The notes: a model not told the origin generated them from the sequence alone. Numbered from the stretch's first letter, positions 42,564 to 51,142 are shown. The stretch: 64,000 bases of DNA from Arthrobacter humicola (GCF_022803015.1 NZ_JAFKON010000001.1:310001-374000), one strand, 5' to 3'. Numbers and translations: made by a program.

Positions 42564-44134
42564 GCCTCATCCAGCGGTGACCCCGCCGGGGGGCGTCCCG
42601 CCACTGGCGCAAGGACGCTGCCCAGATTGCGGTACTTCGCCAGACGCCCGGGGAGCAGTTCGTCGACTCCTGCGGTGGAGAGCATGGCGAGTTCGTATTC
42701 AATGGCCCGGCCGAGGCGCTGGCAGAAGGCCTGCGCCTCGTCGGCGGCATCGGGCCGTTCGTCCACGATGTGCTCCACAAGTCCGTTGGCGTGCAGCGAC
42801 GCGACGTTGACGCCCTGGGCCTCGGACATGGCCGCGGCGAAGCCCGTGCTCCGGTGGACGATCGCGCTCGCGCCTTCCGGCGGCAAAGGAGAGAGCCAGG
42901 CGTGCTGGGCGGCGATGGTGCGGTCCGCGGGCAAGAGGGCCAGTGCCCCGCCGCCGGATCCCTGTCCGAGCAGTACGGACACCGTGGGTGCGTTGAGTCC
43001 GATGAGGTCGTGCAGGGAGCGGGCGATCTCGCCGGCCAGGCCGCCTTCCTCGGCCTCCTGGGACAGGGCGGCACCGGCGGTGTCGATGATGGTGACCAGC
43101 GGGAGCCCGAGTTCCTCGGCGAGGCGCATGCCACGCCGGGCCTCCCGGAGGGACGCCGGCCCCATCGCGGTCTGTCCCATGCCCGTCGGCCGCGTCGCCC
43201 GGGGCCGGGTGTGGCCGATCACGACGCAGGGTTCCCTGCCGAAACGGGCCAGGGCCAGTTGGAGGCCGGGGTCCTTTTCGCCCTGGCCGGTGCCGTTGAG
43301 CGGAAGCACGTCCCGGGCCCCGTGCGCCAGCAGTTGCCGGACATCCGGCCGGCGGGGGTCGCGGGAAATGCCGATCGATTCCCAGGCGCCGGCGCCGGAC
43401 GGCTTCACGGACAGCGTGGCGGGCGCGGCGACCGGCGGGCGGGGGCCGGTGACCAGGATGCCCAAGGCGCGGTCGACGACGTCGGACAGCTGCCAGGGAG
43501 GGACCACCGCGTCAATCAGCCCTTTGTCGAAAAGGTTCTCGGCCGTCTGAACGTTCTCCGGGAACGGGGTGGCGTGGAGGGCCTCGTAGACCCGGGGTCC
43601 GAGGAAGCCGAGCAGGGCGCCGGGCTCGGCGGCGGTGATATGGCCGAGGGACCCCCACGAGGCCATGACGCCTCCCGTGGTGGGATGACGCAGGTAGACC
43701 AGGTAGGGCAGTCCGGCCTTGCGGTGGGTGCGGACGGCGGCGCTGATCTTGACCATGGAGAGGAACGCGATGGTCCCTTCCTGCATGCGGGTCCCGCCCG
43801 ACGCGGGGCCGGCGAGGAGGGGCAGGCCTTCGCGGGTGGCCCGTTCGACGGCGGTGACGATCCGTTCCGCGGCGGCCTGGCCGATGGAGCCGGCGAGAAA
43901 CCGGAACTCGCTGACGATGACGGCCACCCGGCGGCCCCGGATCAGGCCTTCGCCGGTAAGGACGGATTCGTCCACGCCGGTCCTGGCCCGTGCGGCGGCC
44001 AGTTCCTGCCGGTACTCGGGGCCGGGATCGGGGTCCACCACGGGCGCGTCCCAGCTGCGGTAGGACCCGGGATCGAGGACCGCGGCGATGAGTTCGGTGG
44101 CGTCCAGGTGCCGGACCTTCTGCCGGGTCAGCAT
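42536..44134 (-). CDS. Fused carboxyltransferase (AccD+AccA-like) acting on an acyl-CoA
   Basis: A 532-residue protein joining an AccD-like half (VLTGEGLIRGRRVAVIVSEF, ASGGTRMQEGTIAFLSMVKI, YLRHPTTGGVMASWGSLGH) and an AccA-like half (LVTIIDTAGAALSQEAEEGG, LLGQGSGGGALALLPADRT, EGASAIVHRS). The usual AccD zinc-finger is absent. Such CoA carboxyltransferases transfer CO2 between carboxybiotin and acyl-CoA and can also run towards decarboxylation. No biotin carboxylase or carrier is adjacent. ATG at 44134 overlaps the upstream CoA-transferase by seven bases; its neighbours suggest a role in dicarboxylate (perhaps malonate) use. Confidence 0.87.
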   Translation of the reverse strand: MLTRQKVRHLDATELIAAVLDPGSYRSWDAPVVDPDPGPEYRQELAAARARTGVDESVLTGEGLIRGRRVAVIVSEFRFLAGSIGQAAAERIVTAVERATREGLPLLAGPASGGTRMQEGTIAFLSMVKISAAVRTHRKAGLPYLVYLRHPTTGGVMASWGSLGHITAAEPGALLGFLGPRVYEALHATPFPENVQTAENLFDKGLIDAVVPPWQLSDVVDRALGILVTGPRPPVAAPATLSVKPSGAGAWESIGISRDPRRPDVRQLLAHGARDVLPLNGTGQGEKDPGLQLALARFGREPCVVIGHTRPRATRPTGMGQTAMGPASLREARRGMRLAEELGLPLVTIIDTAGAALSQEAEEGGLAGEIARSLHDLIGLNAPTVSVLLGQGSGGGALALLPADRTIAAQHAWLSPLPPEGASAIVHRSTGFAAAMSEAQGVNVASLHANGLVEHIVDERPDAADEAQAFCQRLGRAIEYELAMLSTAGVDELLPGRLAKYRNLGSVLAPVAGRPPAGSPLDEAQSRLENSA

Positions 44135-45393
44135 GCCCGGGGGCCTTCCTGGCCGGCGACTGTGGCCGCGCCTGCTCGGGCGCCGGCTGGGGTGCCGGGT
44201 GTCAGCCCCAGCCACCGCCGGACCTGCTCCCCATCCTGGTCCAGCAGCGGCGGTGCGGCGTGGGACGTCAGCGTGGTTTCGTTGGTGCCGGCGGCGCTGA
44301 AGAACCGCAGCGGCGGGCCGGGCAGGCTCACGGTGCCGAGGATCTTATGCTCGACGTCGATCACCAGACCCTGCGAGTGGACCTGTTCCCATTCGTAGAC
44401 TTCGTCCAGGGTTCTGACCTTGCCGGCCGGGATGCCGGCGTCGTTGAGTTTGGTGAGCAGCGGCTCGGCCTCGAAATCGGAGAACACCTGCTCCACTTCT
44501 TCGATGACTTTCTCGCGGTTGCGCACGCGGTCCGCATTGGTGGCGAACTCCGGCCGCGCGGCGTCGATCCCGAACGTCGAGGCGAACGTCTTCCAGAGCT
44601 TCTCGCTTCCCACGCTGATCTGCACCCTGCCCTGCCGGCAGTGGAACAGTCCGTAGGGGGCAATGGACGGGTGGTGGTTGCCCTGCGCCTGCGGCACTTC
44701 GCCCGCAACCGTGGCCCGGGTGCCCTGGAAGGCATGGACCCCGATCAGGGCCGCGAGCAATGAGGTGCGGACGATCTGGCCCTGGCCGGACCGCTCACGC
44801 TGGAGCAGCGCCGCGAGGGTGCCGAACGCCCCGTACATGCCAGAGAGGAGGTCGGCGATGGGGACCCCGACCCGCTGCGGATCGTCCGGCCCGGATCCGG
44901 TCAGGGACATCAGCCCGGCCTCGCCCTGGAGGATCTGGTCGTAGCCGCTGCGCTGGGATTCGGGCCCGTCGTGCCCGAATCCTGTGATGGAGAGGACCAC
45001 CAGTGCCGGATTCAGGGTGTGCATCTGCGCGGCGGAGAATCCGAGCCGGTCCAGGACGCCGGGACGGAAGTTCTCGATGACCACGTCGGCGCGTTCCAGC
45101 AGCTCCCGCAGCACTGCCCGCCCGTCGTCGCTCTTCAAGTCCAGGGCAATGGATTCCTTGTTGCGGTTGCAGGACAGGAAATACGTGGCCTGCGGATCAT
45201 CCTCGGGGCCCACGAATGGCGGCCCCCAGCCGCGGGTGTCGTCGCCGGTGCCGGGGTTCTCCACCTTGATGACCCGCGCGCCGAGGTCAGCCAGCATCAT
45301 CCCGGCATGCGGGCCGGCGAGGGCGCGGCTCAGGTCTACTACGAGATAGCCGGTGAGGGGGCCTTCGGCGTCGGGCATGGGTTCGGTGCTCAT
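44128..45393 (-). CDS. CaiB/BaiF-family (class III) CoA-transferase
   Basis: A 421-residue class III CoA-transferase: GYLVVDLSRALAGPHAGMMLADLGARVIKVENPGTGDDTRGWGPP carries the catalytic-Asp region (in the LADLGA/DVVIENFRPG neighbourhood) and NRNKESIALDLKSDDGRAVL, VVLSITGFGHDGPESQRSGYDQILQGEAGLMSLTG are family hallmarks. It moves CoA between acids. It follows the MatC-like permease and precedes the carboxyltransferase, so it probably activates an imported dicarboxylate with CoA from an acyl-CoA such as acetyl- or succinyl-CoA. Preceded by GAAGGAAC. Confidence 0.93.
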   Translation of the reverse strand: MSTEPMPDAEGPLTGYLVVDLSRALAGPHAGMMLADLGARVIKVENPGTGDDTRGWGPPFVGPEDDPQATYFLSCNRNKESIALDLKSDDGRAVLRELLERADVVIENFRPGVLDRLGFSAAQMHTLNPALVVLSITGFGHDGPESQRSGYDQILQGEAGLMSLTGSGPDDPQRVGVPIADLLSGMYGAFGTLAALLQRERSGQGQIVRTSLLAALIGVHAFQGTRATVAGEVPQAQGNHHPSIAPYGLFHCRQGRVQISVGSEKLWKTFASTFGIDAARPEFATNADRVRNREKVIEEVEQVFSDFEAEPLLTKLNDAGIPAGKVRTLDEVYEWEQVHSQGLVIDVEHKILGTVSLPGPPLRFFSAAGTNETTLTSHAAPPLLDQDGEQVRRWLGLTPGTPAGARAGAATVAGQEGPRAC

Positions 45394-45475
45394 GGACGTG
45401 TTCCTTCTTTGGTCGGTCGTGGCGGGCGCGCGGTGGGCTTGCGGGGTTGGTTGATTTGTCGGCTACATCCAGCGG

Positions 45476-46885
45476 TCACATCCAGCCCGGGACTACCATG
45501 ACCAGCCAGGCGACGGCCGGTCCGACGGCGACGACGATGCCGCTGTAGGCCAGGATCTGCTTGTAGAACCTGTCCTTGTCCACGTCCTCGGGCGCGTTGG
45601 CCAGGACCAGGGCGCCGTTGGTGGAGAACGGTGACACATCCACGATCGTGGAGGCCACGGCCAGGGCGGCGATCACGCCGACGGCGCCGACCTCGCCGGT
45701 GGCCAGAAACGGCACCGCCAATGGAATGAGGGCCGCGAGGATGGCAGTGGAGGAGGCGAAGGCCGAGACGAGGGCACCGATGTAGCAGATCAGCAGGGCG
45801 GCGAGCAGGGGCATGCCGAGATCCGCCACTCCGCCGGACACGAATGCGATGGTGCCGGCTTCTTCGAGGACTCCCACGAACGTGAGCATGCCGCAGATAA
45901 GCAGGACCGTGGACCAGCTGATCTTGTTGACGGCGCCCTTCTGCGCTGCGGGAGACACCAGGGCGAGGACGATCGCGATGGTGATTGAAACAAAGCCGAC
46001 GTCCACCTTGAATCCGAGCGAGATGACGGCCAGGGCGATCAGGCCAAGGATGGTGATGAGCTGGGGCATGGATGCACGGGCGCCGCTGGCCGGAGGTGCG
46101 CCGGCCGGGGCGGGACCGGCGGCCGAGGATGTTCCAGAGCCTGAGGTGCCCTTGGCCGAGACGCCGGCGGCGGAGATGTCGGATCCGGATCCCTGCAGCG
46201 TGACGCCGGCCGCGCGGGCACCCACGCTGACGGACAGGCGCTTTTCTGCGGCCTGTTCCACCAGCCGCCCGCCCGGGGTGGACAGCAGTTTGCCACCGCC
46301 GAGGACGACAAACAGCACCAGCGCGATGGCCAGGTTGAAGAGGAAACTCGCCAGGAAGATCGCCATCGGGTTGGCGTCCAGCTCCGTCCTGGCAATGATG
46401 CTGTTGACGGTGACGCCATAAACGGCGATGGGGGAGAAGCCGCCGGCCTGCGCGCCGTGGATCACCATCATGCCCATCATGAGCGGATTGATTTTGTGTT
46501 TGGCGGCGAAGCTGAGGGCGATCGGCGCGATGATGGCCACGGCGGCCGGGGAGAGGGCGCCGACGGCGGTAATCACCGCGGTGATGGCGAACATGACCCA
46601 CGGGATCAGGGCGACCTTGCTGCCGACCAGCCGGACGGCGCCCCGGACCAGCAGGTCGATGGTGCCGTTGTTTTGCGCGATGGCGAACAGGTAGGTAACC
46701 CCGACGATGGTCAGGAACAGGCCGCCGGGGAAGTTGGCCAGGATGTCGTTGGTGGACATCCCCAGCACCACGGAGCCCAGCAGGAAGGCGCCGACGAAGG
46801 CCAAGGCACCCATGTTGAGTGGCAGCACCGTGGCCAGAAGGAACATCACCGCCAGGATGATGATGGACAGGACGGGAGCGGACAT
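45476..46885 (-). CDS. MatC-like dicarboxylate carrier (SLC13/ion-transporter superfamily permease)
   Basis: A 469-residue membrane permease with about 12 segments. The N-terminus (MFLLATVLPLNMGALAFVGAFLLGSVVLGM, GLFLTIVGVTYLFAIAQNNGTIDLL, PWVMFAITAVITAVGALSPAAVAI, INPLMMGMMVIHGAQAGGFSPIAVYG) matches the MatC N-terminal domain as I know it from rhizobial malonate carriers. A roughly 60-residue Ala/Ser/Gly-rich cytoplasmic loop (about 215-275) separates the two halves. Good GGAGGAAC site. First gene of the minus-strand operon; malonate or a related dicarboxylate is the likely substrate, by homology and context. Confidence 0.87.
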   Translation of the reverse strand: MSAPVLSIIILAVMFLLATVLPLNMGALAFVGAFLLGSVVLGMSTNDILANFPGGLFLTIVGVTYLFAIAQNNGTIDLLVRGAVRLVGSKVALIPWVMFAITAVITAVGALSPAAVAIIAPIALSFAAKHKINPLMMGMMVIHGAQAGGFSPIAVYGVTVNSIIARTELDANPMAIFLASFLFNLAIALVLFVVLGGGKLLSTPGGRLVEQAAEKRLSVSVGARAAGVTLQGSGSDISAAGVSAKGTSGSGTSSAAGPAPAGAPPASGARASMPQLITILGLIALAVISLGFKVDVGFVSITIAIVLALVSPAAQKGAVNKISWSTVLLICGMLTFVGVLEEAGTIAFVSGGVADLGMPLLAALLICYIGALVSAFASSTAILAALIPLAVPFLATGEVGAVGVIAALAVASTIVDVSPFSTNGALVLANAPEDVDKDRFYKQILAYSGIVVAVGPAVAWLVMVVPGWM

Positions 46886-46939
46886 CGTTGTTCCTCCGGA
46901 TCGAAGTGGGTCGTTACTGGCTTAGTGGCCTAGCCTCCT

Positions 46940-46954
46940 AGACACTAGGTGTCT
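46940..46954. promoter_or_regulatory. Operator candidate between the permease operon and the GntR gene
   Basis: AGACAC-TAG-GTGTCT is a perfect inverted repeat in the 123-base divergent gap. Nearby short CTTAGTGGCCTAG and CTAG motifs and a low local GC mark the promoter zone. It lies 69 bases ahead of the GntR-family regulator and 54 bases ahead of the permease start, as expected for an autoregulated divergent operator. Confidence 0.65.
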
Positions 46955-47008
46955 TTGTCAATAGTTCTCCGGTAGTCTTAGGGGTCAGGACAGGCTGGAA
47001 GGACGCGC

Positions 47009-47716
47009 ATGGCAAAGCAGGCGGCAACGCATCAGATTTCCCGCGTTTCGCGGCCCCGGCTTTACGAGCAGCTGGTGGAGCAGATCATGGACTTCATCGA
47101 GTCCGCCCAGCTGGGCCCCGGGGACACATTGCCGGCCGAACGGGAACTTGCCGAGCGGTTGGGTGTTTCGCGTGCCACTCTGGCGCAGGCCCTGGTGGCC
47201 CTCGAGGTGCTTGGCGTGATCGACGTCCAGCACGGCACCGGAGCGGTGCTGGTCTACCGGCCGAACGTTCCATCCGTGATCAAAGGCCTCCGCGAACACC
47301 GGAGCCGTCTGCCCGAGATCGTTGAGGCGCGGAGCACGCTGGAGGTCAAGCTGGCCGAACTGGCCGCGGCCCGCCGCACGGAGCAGGACATGGACGCGAT
47401 CGATCACGCCCTTGAAGCCATGGCGGCAGAGGTCGCCTCGGGAGACCGCGGCGCACGCGGCGACGAGCTGTTCCACCAGGCCGTCACCGCCGCGGCCCAC
47501 TCGGCGGTCCTGGCCCAGCTCATGACCTTCATTGCCGGCATGGTCCTGGAAACGCGCCTCGAATCGCTCGGACAGCCCGGCCGGCCGGAGCAGTCGCTCG
47601 CCTCCCACCGCAAGATCGCCGACGCGATCAGGTCCGGGGACTCGGCGGCCGCCGCGGCGGCGATGCTGGAGCACATTGATCTTGTCTCCGACGTTGCCCT
47701 CCTGAAGAACAGCTAG
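47009..47716 (+). CDS. GntR-family transcription regulator (FadR/FCD subfamily)
   Basis: A 235-residue regulator. The winged helix (residues about 16-80: RPRLYEQLVEQIMDFIESAQLGPGDTLPAERELAERLGVSRATLAQAL, described not quoted in full) is followed by an FCD ligand domain (HRSRLPEIVEARSTLEVKLAELAA; DELFHQAVTAAAHSAVL; SLASHRKIADAIRSGD), whose Asp/His residues hold a metal and a small carboxylate ligand. By position it controls the divergent permease-CoA-transferase-carboxyltransferase operon, with the dicarboxylate or a CoA ester as the likely inducer. Similar arrangements occur at malonate-use loci. RBS GGAAGGA. Confidence 0.93.
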   Translation: MAKQAATHQISRVSRPRLYEQLVEQIMDFIESAQLGPGDTLPAERELAERLGVSRATLAQALVALEVLGVIDVQHGTGAVLVYRPNVPSVIKGLREHRSRLPEIVEARSTLEVKLAELAAARRTEQDMDAIDHALEAMAAEVASGDRGARGDELFHQAVTAAAHSAVLAQLMTFIAGMVLETRLESLGQPGRPEQSLASHRKIADAIRSGDSAAAAAAMLEHIDLVSDVALLKNS

Positions 47717-47728
47717 ACCGGAACAAAC

Positions 47729-49048
47729 GTGAACCTTTCCTTCGATCCGCCGTGTGGCCCGATCACCGGATGGCGCGACGGCGCCGTCGTGCGTGCCGCC
47801 GGCATTCCCTACGCCACCGCGGAACGCTTTCAGCCGCCCGCGCCGGCACCCGACTGGTCCGAGACTCTCGAGGCGACATCCCTGTCTCCGGCGTGCCCGC
47901 AGGCGCCGGTGCCCTTCCTGGATGACGTGCTCGGCACCCGCTACGGCGAACTTCCGGGCAGCGAGGATTGCCAGCGCCTGACCATCACCCTGCCGGCCGA
48001 TCTCCACGACGGTGAACGGCTGCCGGTAATGGTGTGGCTGCACGGCGGGTCCTACACGTCCGGTTCCGGGGATCTGGCGATCTTCGACCCCGCAGCGCTG
48101 GTTGCCGAAACCCGGGTGATCGTCGTTTCGGTGACCTACCGGCTGGGCCTCTTCGGATATTTGTCCACCAGCACCGGCCGTCCCGCCAACCTCGGCCTGC
48201 TCGACCAGATCGAGGCGTTCCGGTGGGTGCAGCGCAACATCGCATCCTTCGGCGGCGATCCGGGCCGCGTCACCGCGTTCGGGCAATCCGCGGGCGGAGA
48301 CGCCGTCGCGCACCTCATGGCGACCCCTGACGCGGCGTCACTCTTCCAGCGCGCCATCATTCAAAGTGCGCCGCTGGGCATTACCCGGGGGCGGGAAAGG
48401 ATGACCGCCGCCATGGGGGTGGCCGCGGAGGCGGTTACCGCCGCGACTCCGGCGATGGACGTCGTCGCTATTGAAGAAGACGTGGCGCGGGCGGCGAGGA
48501 AGTTCGGTCTGATGGCTGCCATGCCGTTCGGGATCCAGTACGGGCATTCACCCCTGCCCGAGGAATCCGGGCTTGACCGGGCCTGGAATGCCGCTGCCCC
48601 GGCGATCGACATCCTGATCGGCTACACAGCGGAGGAAGCCCGGCTGTTTCTGCCGCGCAGCCCGCGCCTGGGCCGGGTGGCGAGGATTCCCGTGGTCGGC
48701 AGCGCAGTGCTCAAGACGGTCACATGGGTGGTTACGGAATTGGTGTACGGCAAAGCGGCCAGGCAATTTGCCAGGCGGCATGTCCGGGCGGGCGGGCGGG
48801 CCCACAGCTACGTGCTGTCCTGGCGCGCACCGGGAAATCTCTATGGCGCCGCGCACACCGTTGACCTGCCCCTGCTCTTCGGCCACCAGCGCACGTGGGA
48901 AGGTGCCGGACTCCTGGCGGGGGCGACGTGGGACGAGGTCAATGCCCACGGCCGGGCGATGCGGGCGCTGTGGGCACGGTTCGCCTACGGGGAAGGCCTC
49001 GGATCCCGGGGAGAGATTCCCGGCTCGCTCCGGTACCGCTCGGTCTGA
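47729..49048 (+). CDS. Type B carboxylesterase
   Basis: A 439-residue carboxylesterase/lipase (COesterase). The oxyanion motif VWLHGGSYTSGSGD and nucleophile elbow VTAFGQSAGGDAVAHLM (Ser187) are clear; the acidic residue and the late His (GNLYGAAHTVDLPLLF) complete the triad. It has no signal peptide. GTG start at 47729, 12 bases after the GntR stop, so it is likely in the same transcript and could release acid from an ester for the neighbouring operon (for example, a malonate-type ester), which is only context. Confidence 0.92.
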   Translation: MNLSFDPPCGPITGWRDGAVVRAAGIPYATAERFQPPAPAPDWSETLEATSLSPACPQAPVPFLDDVLGTRYGELPGSEDCQRLTITLPADLHDGERLPVMVWLHGGSYTSGSGDLAIFDPAALVAETRVIVVSVTYRLGLFGYLSTSTGRPANLGLLDQIEAFRWVQRNIASFGGDPGRVTAFGQSAGGDAVAHLMATPDAASLFQRAIIQSAPLGITRGRERMTAAMGVAAEAVTAATPAMDVVAIEEDVARAARKFGLMAAMPFGIQYGHSPLPEESGLDRAWNAAAPAIDILIGYTAEEARLFLPRSPRLGRVARIPVVGSAVLKTVTWVVTELVYGKAARQFARRHVRAGGRAHSYVLSWRAPGNLYGAAHTVDLPLLFGHQRTWEGAGLLAGATWDEVNAHGRAMRALWARFAYGEGLGSRGEIPGSLRYRSV

Positions 49049-49060
49049 ACTCCTGAGGCC

Positions 49061-49456
49061 TCACCGGCGTGCGCTTTCGGAGGGACTTGCCTGCCAGTCC
49101 AGGATCATTGGCTGTGGCCTGGCCCGTGACCAGTCGAAGATGAAGTTCATGAGGGCCCGGCCGGTGCCGGCCAGCCGCGAGTCTGGGTCTACAAAGACGT
49201 CATGGACCCGGCCCGTCGTGAAGTCAGCCCGCAGGCCTGGCCCGAAATCCTGAGCGAGGCCATAGCCGAGCAGCCTGGTGCGTGCCAGAGCCACCGGGAG
49301 GCACCATGAGGCGTCGGCCAGGAACCGGGCGAAACGGCTATCGAAAACCTCCGGCGGAACCTCCTGTGCGGCTGGAGTGAAGGCAATGGACAACCGGCGC
49401 ACCTCGGCCGCGTCTTCCGGCCTCGCTGCGCGCACCACCAGCCTTATCTGCGTCAC
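49061..49456 (-). CDS. GNAT-family N-acetyltransferase
   Basis: A 131-residue GNAT-fold protein: VRAARPEDAAEVRRLSIAF at the N-terminus and HDVFVDPDSRLAGTGRALMNFIFDWSRARP, which carries the acetyl-CoA pyrophosphate loop in the V-x-P-xx-R-x-x-G-x-G/A-like form (DPDSRLAGTGRAL). The domain is short and ends soon after the loop, lacking the last strands of a full GNAT. The GTG at 49456 is the likely start. The substrate is unknown. Confidence 0.8.
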   Translation of the reverse strand: MTQIRLVVRAARPEDAAEVRRLSIAFTPAAQEVPPEVFDSRFARFLADASWCLPVALARTRLLGYGLAQDFGPGLRADFTTGRVHDVFVDPDSRLAGTGRALMNFIFDWSRARPQPMILDWQASPSESARR

Positions 49457-49492
49457 GTGGGCACTTTCCCTTGAATCATCGACGACATTTGA

Positions 49493-49681
49493 TCAATCCT
49501 GTGGACGGAAATGGGGTCGTGGCTCTGCCGCGTCAATGGCCGGGGCCTCTGCGCGAAGCTGTGCGATCCGCAGCCTCAGATACGTGTTCAGCCGGAATAC
49601 GGTTCGCGCCAGGACGAATACCGCCGCCACCGGAAAGGCCCAGTAAAGAACCGCAACAAGCAGACCAAGGTCCAATTTCAA
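49493..49681 (-). CDS. Possible small membrane protein
   Basis: A 62-residue frame with one strong hydrophobic segment (LGLLVAVLYWAFPVAAVFVLARTVF) and a charged C-terminus. The TTG start at 49681 has GGGGGT just before it. I know no family. Such small membrane proteins are common and this one has plausible membrane topology, but it could be a chance frame. Confidence 0.45.
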   Translation of the reverse strand: MKLDLGLLVAVLYWAFPVAAVFVLARTVFRLNTYLRLRIAQLRAEAPAIDAAEPRPHFRPQD

Positions 49682-49789
49682 ACCCCCAGAGTTGATGACG
49701 CGTTTGCGACTCAGCGCAGCATAGAGGCTGCAGCGACTATTGACGTAGTCAACTTCAGCTGTGGTGACCCGGCCGAAATACGGGAGTGC

Positions 49790-50047
49790 TTACTCAGTGA
49801 GTTCGGCCAGCACTTCTGCGGCGTCCGTATTGCCGGCAGCTGCCAGACGCCGAAGCTCATCCAGATCTTCCTTCTCAGCTGCGAGTTCAACCAGCTGATC
49901 CTCAGCGTCGCGGCTGCCGCCGTCGGCAAGTTTTCGCAGCTCCTCGAAATCTTCCCGCTCCGCAGCCAGCTCGATGAGCTCGCCGATGGCGTCGTTGTCA
50001 CCGCGGGCAGCCCGCTCCCGGAGTGCCGAAAGATCAGATTCTGACAT
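49790..50047 (-). CDS. Small acidic helical-repeat protein
   Basis: An 85-residue, strongly acidic protein made of nearly perfect helical repeats of about 30 residues: REDFEELRKLADGGSRDAEDQLVELAAEKEDLDELRRLAAAGNTDAAEVL-type pattern, with an LA(A)EREDF/KEDLDELR core repeated. It resembles Sel1/TPR-like or ankyrin-type solenoids in miniature. No catalytic residues and no signal. The ATG at 50047 is well placed. Function unknown; the high charge suggests protein binding. Confidence 0.75.
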   Translation of the reverse strand: MSESDLSALRERAARGDNDAIGELIELAAEREDFEELRKLADGGSRDAEDQLVELAAEKEDLDELRRLAAAGNTDAAEVLAELTE

Positions 50048-50211
50048 TGCGTGGACCTTTCCAGAAAACGGTTCCGTTCGGCCGGCCCGGTCCGCAGCGG
50101 TCGACGTGGCCGGTGGAGGTCGACACGGTGTTAATGCAGGGTACCGCGCTGACGGAATCGACCCTAGTGTGATGTCTGCCAGGAGTTCCAAGGGCTAGCC
50201 CATTTACGGAG

Positions 50212-50487
50212 ATGCGGAGGAGGGCCGTGGAAGAAACGCCTCGGCCCGGCCGGCGTCCGATGTGGCCCTGGGTGTGTGCCATCTTGTTGGTGATCGCCGT
50301 CGACGCCTTGCTTCTCGGCTTTCGGACAGGCGAGTGCATCGACTACACGGCGGAATCCGGCGCCGCCAGCACCTGCACGAGCGGCCCGGCCCTTGGATCC
50401 GCGGGCACGTGGCTCCTCGCCGCAGCCAGCGTCCTCGTCATCGGCTACCTTGCCCGCCGCCTCGCGCGCGCCGCCCGGCCCCGGTGA
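50212..50487 (+). CDS. Small two-segment membrane protein
   Basis: A 91-residue protein with two hydrophobic segments (WPWVCAILLVIAVDALLLGF and AGTWLLAAASVLVIGYLA) connected by an outer loop holding two cysteines (GECIDY, STCTSG) that could form a disulfide. No family is recognised. The ATG at 50212 follows a GGAGATGCGGAGG-like purine run. It lies 23 bases before a GNAT gene, probably in the same transcript. Confidence 0.7.
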   Translation: MRRRAVEETPRPGRRPMWPWVCAILLVIAVDALLLGFRTGECIDYTAESGAASTCTSGPALGSAGTWLLAAASVLVIGYLARRLARAARPR

Positions 50488-50510
50488 CCGCAGTTGATAG
50501 ATTCTGGACC

Positions 50511-51044
50511 ATGACCACTCCGGACATCAGTGTCAGGGCCGCAACCGTGCACGACGCCGCACGGCTGGCCGAGATCCACATCGCGGCCTGGCGGGCCACT
50601 TACCGCGGCGTCCTGACCGATGATTACCTGGACGGCCTTGACGTCGACCGCGCGGCATCCGCCTGGCGCCGAAACATCCTTGAACCCAGGCAAGGGACCA
50701 TTCACCTCGTCGTCCAAAGCGCCGATGCGGTTGCCGGGTTCGCCATCCTCGGCCCTGCTGCCGGCGACCCGGACCCGGGAACCGGTCAGCTCCACGCGAT
50801 CAACGTGCATCCGGACTGGTGGGCGCAGGGCGTAGGTTCCGTCCTGTTCGCGGCCGCGCAACAACAGTTGATCGAACTCGGCTATGAACGGGCATTTCTC
50901 TGGGTGGAGAAGGGCAACGATCGGGCTATCAGCTTCTACACCAACCGCCGTTGGCTCGACGACGGAGGGGCTCTGGAAGATACGAGATTCGATCCGGCGG
51001 TGGCCGAGAAGCGCCACAGCCGGATCCTCCCCGCCGGGCGCTAG
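50511..51044 (+). CDS. GNAT-family N-acetyltransferase
   Basis: A 177-residue GNAT enzyme: VRAATVHDAARLAEIHIAAWRATYRGVLTDDYLDGL (RimI-like start), GQLHAINVHPDWWAQGVGSVLFAAAQQQL with the acetyl-CoA loop Q-x-x-G-V-G, and YERAFLWVEKGNDRAISFYTNRRWLDDGG. The ATG at 50511 lies after the small membrane protein. Substrate unknown. Confidence 0.92.
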   Translation: MTTPDISVRAATVHDAARLAEIHIAAWRATYRGVLTDDYLDGLDVDRAASAWRRNILEPRQGTIHLVVQSADAVAGFAILGPAAGDPDPGTGQLHAINVHPDWWAQGVGSVLFAAAQQQLIELGYERAFLWVEKGNDRAISFYTNRRWLDDGGALEDTRFDPAVAEKRHSRILPAGR

Positions 51045-51112
51045 CCGAGGACTCCCCGGCGTCAGGCTCCCGTCCAGCGCCGTGTTCAGAGCCAGCGCCT
51101 CAACCTGACGAG

Positions 51113-51142
51113 TCTTTACTCCCCGATTCTTTACTCCCCGAT
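51113..51142. repeat. 15-base tandem duplication containing a stop codon
   Basis: TCTTTACTCCCCGAT occurs twice in a row (51113-51127 and 51128-51142). The second copy encodes, on the minus strand, the last residues IGE and the stop of the SRPBCC gene; the first is the same sequence just downstream. It is a recent slippage duplication. Confidence 0.9.

Noticed and set aside
42770..44398. A 542-codon frame opposite the carboxyltransferase
   Set aside because: Gly/Asp/Gln-rich low-complexity product; shadow of the real gene.
47009..49048. GntR regulator and carboxylesterase as part of an ester-antibiotic resistance unit
   Set aside because: The divergent permease/CoA-transferase/carboxyltransferase operon gives a simpler metabolic explanation; nothing in the sequence points to resistance.
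51059..51110. CGTCAGG...CCTGACG inverted repeat between convergent genes
   Set aside because: The loop is 36 bases and the arms only seven; not convincing as a terminator.
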